Source of the DNA: Epiperipatus broadwayi
Taxonomy: Eukaryota > Onychophora > Udeonychophora > Euonychophora > Peripatidae
Direction: 5' to 3'
NCBI GenBank assembly: GCA_028023455.1
Contig: JAQFVV010000063.1
Span: 6,783,157-6,847,156 of the forward strand
DNA: 64,000 nucleotides
In this document: positions 59,346 through 64,000 of the stretch, piece by piece
How positions within the stretch are numbered: the first letter of the stretch is position 1
How the letters are laid out: every line of letters starts with the position of its first letter
Translations under genes and position numbers: made by a program
Notes under the pieces: model-generated
What the model was told of the DNA's origin: nothing
The model's database searches: none
What the model saw: the letters and a program-made list of their open reading frames with translations, nothing else

Positions 59346-60819
59346 TAACCGCTTATATATATACACACAAGTAAGTTTCTGAAATAAAAATAAAAAATGT
59401 ATAATTTATATAAAAAATCATATTATTTAACTAAAAAAACTGTATAACATTTAACTTTTTATTTTTTAAATAATATATTGCTGCTGCGAATTTCTGTAAC
59501 TTGTAAGACATATAATTTATTAAATTTTAAACGATTTAAACTTTCATAAAAATAAAACTGATAGAGTTTTGTAACAAATGTTGAACTGTAGACAGCGAAT
59601 TTCCTTTTTCTTTTTTATTATAAATAATAAACCGTGAATTTCCAATCATTACTATGCAGGAGAAGATGAGCATGGCAAAATTGCTAAAAGAACATAAATT
59701 TTAAATGTTAAAAGTAGTTTTTAGTCAATCGTTTTTATAAAGCTAAAAGTAAAAAGAGAACGGACAAATGTTATAGTAATATTAAATTATTTCTTTAAAT
59801 CATATACATTGCATTAAGATGAGATTAACGGCAAACTATCTTCGAAACCATCAAGTACTTTCTTATTACACTCTTCGTCAGGATACTCTTTGGAGTCTAT
59901 AAATATGCTTTTTAATAATTTCTTAATATATACCCTCCACTATCTCATCAACACATATATGTAGCTGATGAATCCATTTCATAAATAACTTTTTTCTTCA
60001 GCCTTGCTTTTGAATCCACACACAAGCGCGCCCGCATAATGTGCATACTGATTTAATTCTAAAGGAGATACATTTACCTTAACTATTTAAAGTCTCTTCA
60101 GATCACTTTTAAAATAATGTTACTTTTTTTTTGAACGACTGAGCCTTGAAAAACATACACAGTATTTTTATTTATTAAGTTTTAAGCATTTTCAACTTTA
60201 TCAGTCTTAAACACTTAAACACAGACAATCACTTTCTCAACAAGTTATTACTTTAGATTAACGAAACTTTAAATTTCTTTTTCTAAAATGGTCTCCATCA
60301 AAACAAACGACACAAAAATTATACCAATATGATTTTTATATTTTTATATGTGCGTGTATTTATTAAATAAATGTCATATTTTATTATTAAGTTTTTGAAA
60401 GCGGTATATATAGTAAGGAGAACCGAAATTGTGGCCAATATTATCGTAAAAAAATAATCATAGAATGTTATTTACCTTTACTGTTCCATTTTTTTTTCTT
60501 AAAAGTGAATTTATAGTTAATGGAATTACTATATGCCTAGAGATTGTTTACCTCGATAAACATTAAAGGAAAAATCAAATGATCATAAAATACTATTAAA
60601 TTTGATTTAAAAGTAAACCATGTCGTGCAGTCTCGGAATTCCATATAATTGATAATATTCATAGATTGTCTATCGTTTTCATATTTTTAAGTAATAATTA
60701 TTGAAGATAGGATTGAATCAATATTATTACTATTATGTAAAGCTCTTTTCGTTATATAACTTATTTAGTTTTGATATTTATAGTTATTTTATAAAATGTA
60801 ATGATCCCATTACATAATT
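59346..60819. other. AT-rich intergenic DNA
   Basis: Nothing recognised. Confidence 0.6.
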
Positions 60820-60828
60820 AAGATGAAT

Positions 60829-60937
60829 TTTTTTTTTTCTCATGTGTCATAGCATCAGCCGGGAAGCGAACCCGCCAACCCGGGACAACCACTTGTAAAG
60901 CTGCTGTCGCCGACCTCTCGATAACCAATGCTTGACA
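60829..60937 (-). mobile_element. SINE family A, copy 4, diverged, with target duplication
   Basis: The minus strand reads GTCAAGCATTGGTTATCGAG ... GGCGGGTTCGCTTCCCGG ... GCTATGACACATGAG, A tail. AAGATGAAT flanks it at 60820-60828 and 60938-60946. The middle differs from the other copies by small deletions. Confidence 0.88.
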
Positions 60938-60946
60938 AAGATGAAT

Positions 60947-61734
60947 AATATTTGTAATGCATTTATAATATTATTAGTATGAAGTATGATAAATATAAAG
61001 AAATTTATATTTAATAATATTGCCAAATAAATTAATGAAAGTTACTACTATTGAATGCTATAATGATACCATTAATATTAGTAATGATAATGATAATAAT
61101 GAAAATAAATAATAATAATCGTTCAAAGATCTTTGTGTTATTGGACCAGAATTTTTATGTCGGTTCATATTAGACCATCAAATGCAATATATTCAGAAAA
61201 GATTCTTCCTGCTATTCGAAATGGTTTTATATCCATTAAAAAAGAAGTTTCTAAAATTGTACATAAAAAAATCTTTTTTTATAAAAATACAGGACAATCC
61301 TTATTTTCAGGTCATTCGAAAGTTTCTATATGCTGACAATTGATTAATTGCAGAACATGATGAAATCTCCCTATACTTTTTGAAGTGGAAACTTCATAGG
61401 CTAAAAGTTTACAAAATAAATCATTTCACACTGCATAAGCTTAATAATTAGTATGTTCAAACAAAAAAAAGTGCAACATTTATTTTACAACTTTGTACAT
61501 AGCATAAGAACAACACCATTTAGCAAGCTACCTGTAGTACCTGTACTAAAGAGTAGTTAATATGTAAAAACAAGACTATTTAAAATTTGGAATAAAAATT
61601 ACTATGCAAATAAAAATTTAATGCAAGTTTGAGTTTAAAAAAGTCATTCTTATTCTGAAAAAAAAAAAGTCATTCTTTATTTGCATTTTCTTCTCATATA
61701 CCTTATATTATATATATATCATATACCCTATATA
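60947..61734. other. AT-rich spacer
   Basis: A 67-codon open frame (61133-61336) has no recognisable domain; I see no other signal. Confidence 0.55.
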
Positions 61735-62890
61735 TTATATATATAGACATAGGTATATAATAAGCCTGTGTGTTTCAGTTATTACATAAGTAGAGATGTG
61801 CCCCATCCCTTGTATATGTATTAAATGTATTATGTCCTTACATGAGGGATCAGATTGACCTTAGGTCAACATGGGTGTGGCAAGAATCTTGGCCTCAGGG
61901 TGGCCTTCAAGCATTTCATCATCAGATTTTCAATTGGATGGATGGTTGAAGAGTTGGAGTGTAGAATGGATTGAAGCCTGTCCATTAAAGTATGAGGTTT
62001 AGTTATCTTAATATATATCTGAACACTTATAGCATATATGTGTGGAGATGGTAATCTGGACCAATTGATGATTGCTGGTTTAGCATGAAATACGTATGTT
62101 GGTGATCATTTGTCTTTTTAACATATATGTGTTTGAGTGTATCAGTGTTATGAGATAGTGTGGAGAATGATGGGTCATGTGAAAGTCTGTGCTCATATAT
62201 CATATATATTTTCTTTTATGATTTTTCTAAATAGCTTTAATTTTCTTTTAAATTAATATCTGAGAATAAATTTTAAAATTGTCCATTGAGACAAAACTCA
62301 ATGAAAGATAAAAAATTTAACCCATAATTTGAAAGAAACACCCATATAATCAAAATAAAAAAGCTTCTATTAACAAATATAGTGTTGACATTTACACCTT
62401 CCTCTTTCTACCTGATTCATTAATTTAATATATAGGGTATATGAGCAGAGACTTTCAGATGACCCATCATTCTCCACTCTATCTAATAACACTGGTACAC
62501 TTAAGCACATATATGCTGAAAAGATAAATAATTACCAATATACGTATTTCATGCTAAACCAGCAATCATCAGTTGGTCCAGATTATCATCTCCCACACAT
62601 ATATACTATAAGTGCCCAGATATATATTAAGATAGACAATCTTCATACTTTAATGGACAGGCTCCAATCTACTACACACTCCAACTCTTCAACCGTCCAT
62701 GCAATTGAAAATCTGATGATGAAATGCTGAAAGGCCACCCTGAGGCCAAGATTCTTGTCACACCCATGTTGATCTAAGGTCAATCTGAACCCCACATGTA
62801 GGACATAATCTATTTAATACATATGCAAGGATGAGCAGACATCTCTACAATGTAATAACTGAAACACAGGCTTGTTATATACCTGTGTCT
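61735..62890. mobile_element. Family C palindromic element, about 1.15 kb
   Basis: Left arm about 61735-62210 and right arm about 62425-62890, reverse complements around 62315. Outer landmarks: ATAGACATAGGTATATAATA / TATATACCTGTGTCTAT. Then TCAGATTGACCTTAGGTCAA / TTGATCTAAGGTCAATCTGA and ATCATCAGATTTTCAATTGG / CAATTGAAAATCTGATGAT. The unique centre is about 215 bp. It is the most complete member of the family in the window. Confidence 0.87.
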
Positions 62891-63031
62891 ATATTTGTCT
62901 CTTTTCAGCATATATGTGCTTAAGTGTACCAGTGTTATTAGATAGAGTGGAGAGTGATGGGTCATCTTAAAGTCTGTGCTCATATACCCTATATATTACA
63001 TATATAGACACAGGTATATAACAAGCCTGTG
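62872..63031. mobile_element. 160-bp inverted-repeat unit of family C tips
   Basis: CACAGGCTTGTTATATACCT and AGGTATATAACAAGCCTGTG are perfect inverted ends. Between them lies one tRNA-like arm tip (GTGTTATTAGATAGAGTGGA ... AAGTCTGTGCTCATATACCC). It overlaps the right edge of the larger palindrome. Confidence 0.85.
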
Positions 63032-63914
63032 ATTCAGTGATTCATTAATTGAAAAAGAGAAAGAGCTTTTTTAAAAATTTATAATCAGTCAAAATCCTGA
63101 AAACATGGGAGGAAAAACCACAGTGCATGTCTTTTATTTTAAATAAATATTTAACTTTTTTTTTCTTATTTAACTTAATAGATAAAATGAGAAAGCAACT
63201 GCTCACAATATATTTGTTAAATCATTATTTTTTTTTTCACGTAAATCATGAACTTTTGGTCTTATTTACTTGTTCCTTAATTCTATCTTCATATAGTTTT
63301 TTTGGAACAAATCAAACATGAAGAATAAAGACCCCTTCTATTTTTTAAAAAATACCTATAAATAAAGTTTAATTTATTACAACTACTTAAGAATTTTCAG
63401 TGAATTAAAAAAATGAAAATTGAATATGTTAAGAATGTGATGAACACAAAACATTGCTTCAAAAACAAAAGAGTTATGATTATGATACTCAATATATTGA
63501 AAACATGTTCAGCATGGATACAAGCTAAAATGTAAATCATGTCTCTATCTTTTCTAGCTTAAATATCCTAACATTTATATATTTAACTTTATTTTTTAAT
63601 ATAGTAGTTGAAATGTAAATGAAAGATTAAATTTGAAAATAGCTAGAAAAAAGAATCAACTAATATAAAATACACATCACGATAAATAATAATTTTGCTA
63701 AAAATTTCACCATTTATTCCTAACTTTTAGCTAACAGAATGAACATAACAAAGTCAATGCTTGAAATATACGATTAATTTTTCTTCAATTAGGATAAAAT
63801 TTATCGCAAACATAAATTATTTTTAATATAATTTGTATTTAAAACTAATAAGAATAAAAATCATTTTTTTTATCTTTATATTAAGAAAAGATATTAAGAA
63901 ACAACTTAACTATT
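63032..63914. other. AT-rich spacer
   Basis: Nothing recognised. Confidence 0.6.
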
Positions 63915-64000
63915 ATCATGAGGGGTCAGATTGACCTTGGGTCAACATAGGTGTGACAAGAATCTTGGCCTCATGGTGGCCTTTGAGTGTTCCATCATCA
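63915..64000. repeat. Family C copy running off the window
   Basis: ATGAGGGGTCAGATTGACCT ... AAGAATCTTGGCCTCATGGT matches 61848-61930 and continues past the window end. Confidence 0.88.

Noticed and set aside
61133-61336. Possible host exon (67 codons)
   Set aside because: No recognisable domain and no convincing splice-site pair; length is within chance for open frames here.

Overview
The window is a gene-poor, AT-rich stretch of a eukaryotic nuclear genome, almost certainly an invertebrate animal. I base this on the very low GC content, a 2.8-kb-LTR Gypsy element, a gag-only LTR element, a TTF/DUF4371-type hAT transposon, short tRNA-derived SINEs with target-site duplications, and abundant fold-back (MITE-like) repeats. 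I could not identify the species. I found no host protein-coding exon and no intact host RNA gene. Almost everything recognisable is mobile DNA, much of it nested.

Layout. 1-12657: a decayed minus-strand Gypsy/Ty3 retrotransposon whose left LTR runs off the window. It carries gag, protease, RT/RNase H and integrase, all broken by stops and frameshifts. 13.6-14.3 kb: a 620-bp palindrome. 19.0-20.7 kb: a SINE, a TA-flanked element with 12-bp terminal inverted repeats, and a 156-bp MITE. 21.3, 28.2-29.3, 51.6-52.2, 53.4-53.8 and 61.7-64.0 kb: copies of one palindromic repeat family (called C here) with a tRNA-like segment. 31957-38878: a young LTR element with near-identical 2-kb LTRs, a complete gag reading frame, and only the tail of integrase left from pol. 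40.1-41.2 kb: a fold-back and a SINE cluster. 45.3-47.0 kb: a faint relic of a third Gypsy element. 54.4-59.2 kb: a three-level nest, with a MITE inside a hAT element inside an older palindromic element. The rest is AT-rich DNA in which I see nothing.

How the parts relate. The two better Gypsy elements share a gag capsid motif, and all three share an integrase-tail motif, so they appear to be one lineage. The gag-only element looks like an internally deleted member of it that would need pol from a relative. The 100-bp SINE (family A) has four copies, three with clear target-site duplications. Differences between LTR pairs are mostly CpG to TpG/CpA, pointing to methylation-driven decay. A translated Illumina adapter sits inside the hAT transposase, so part of that region is assembly artefact.
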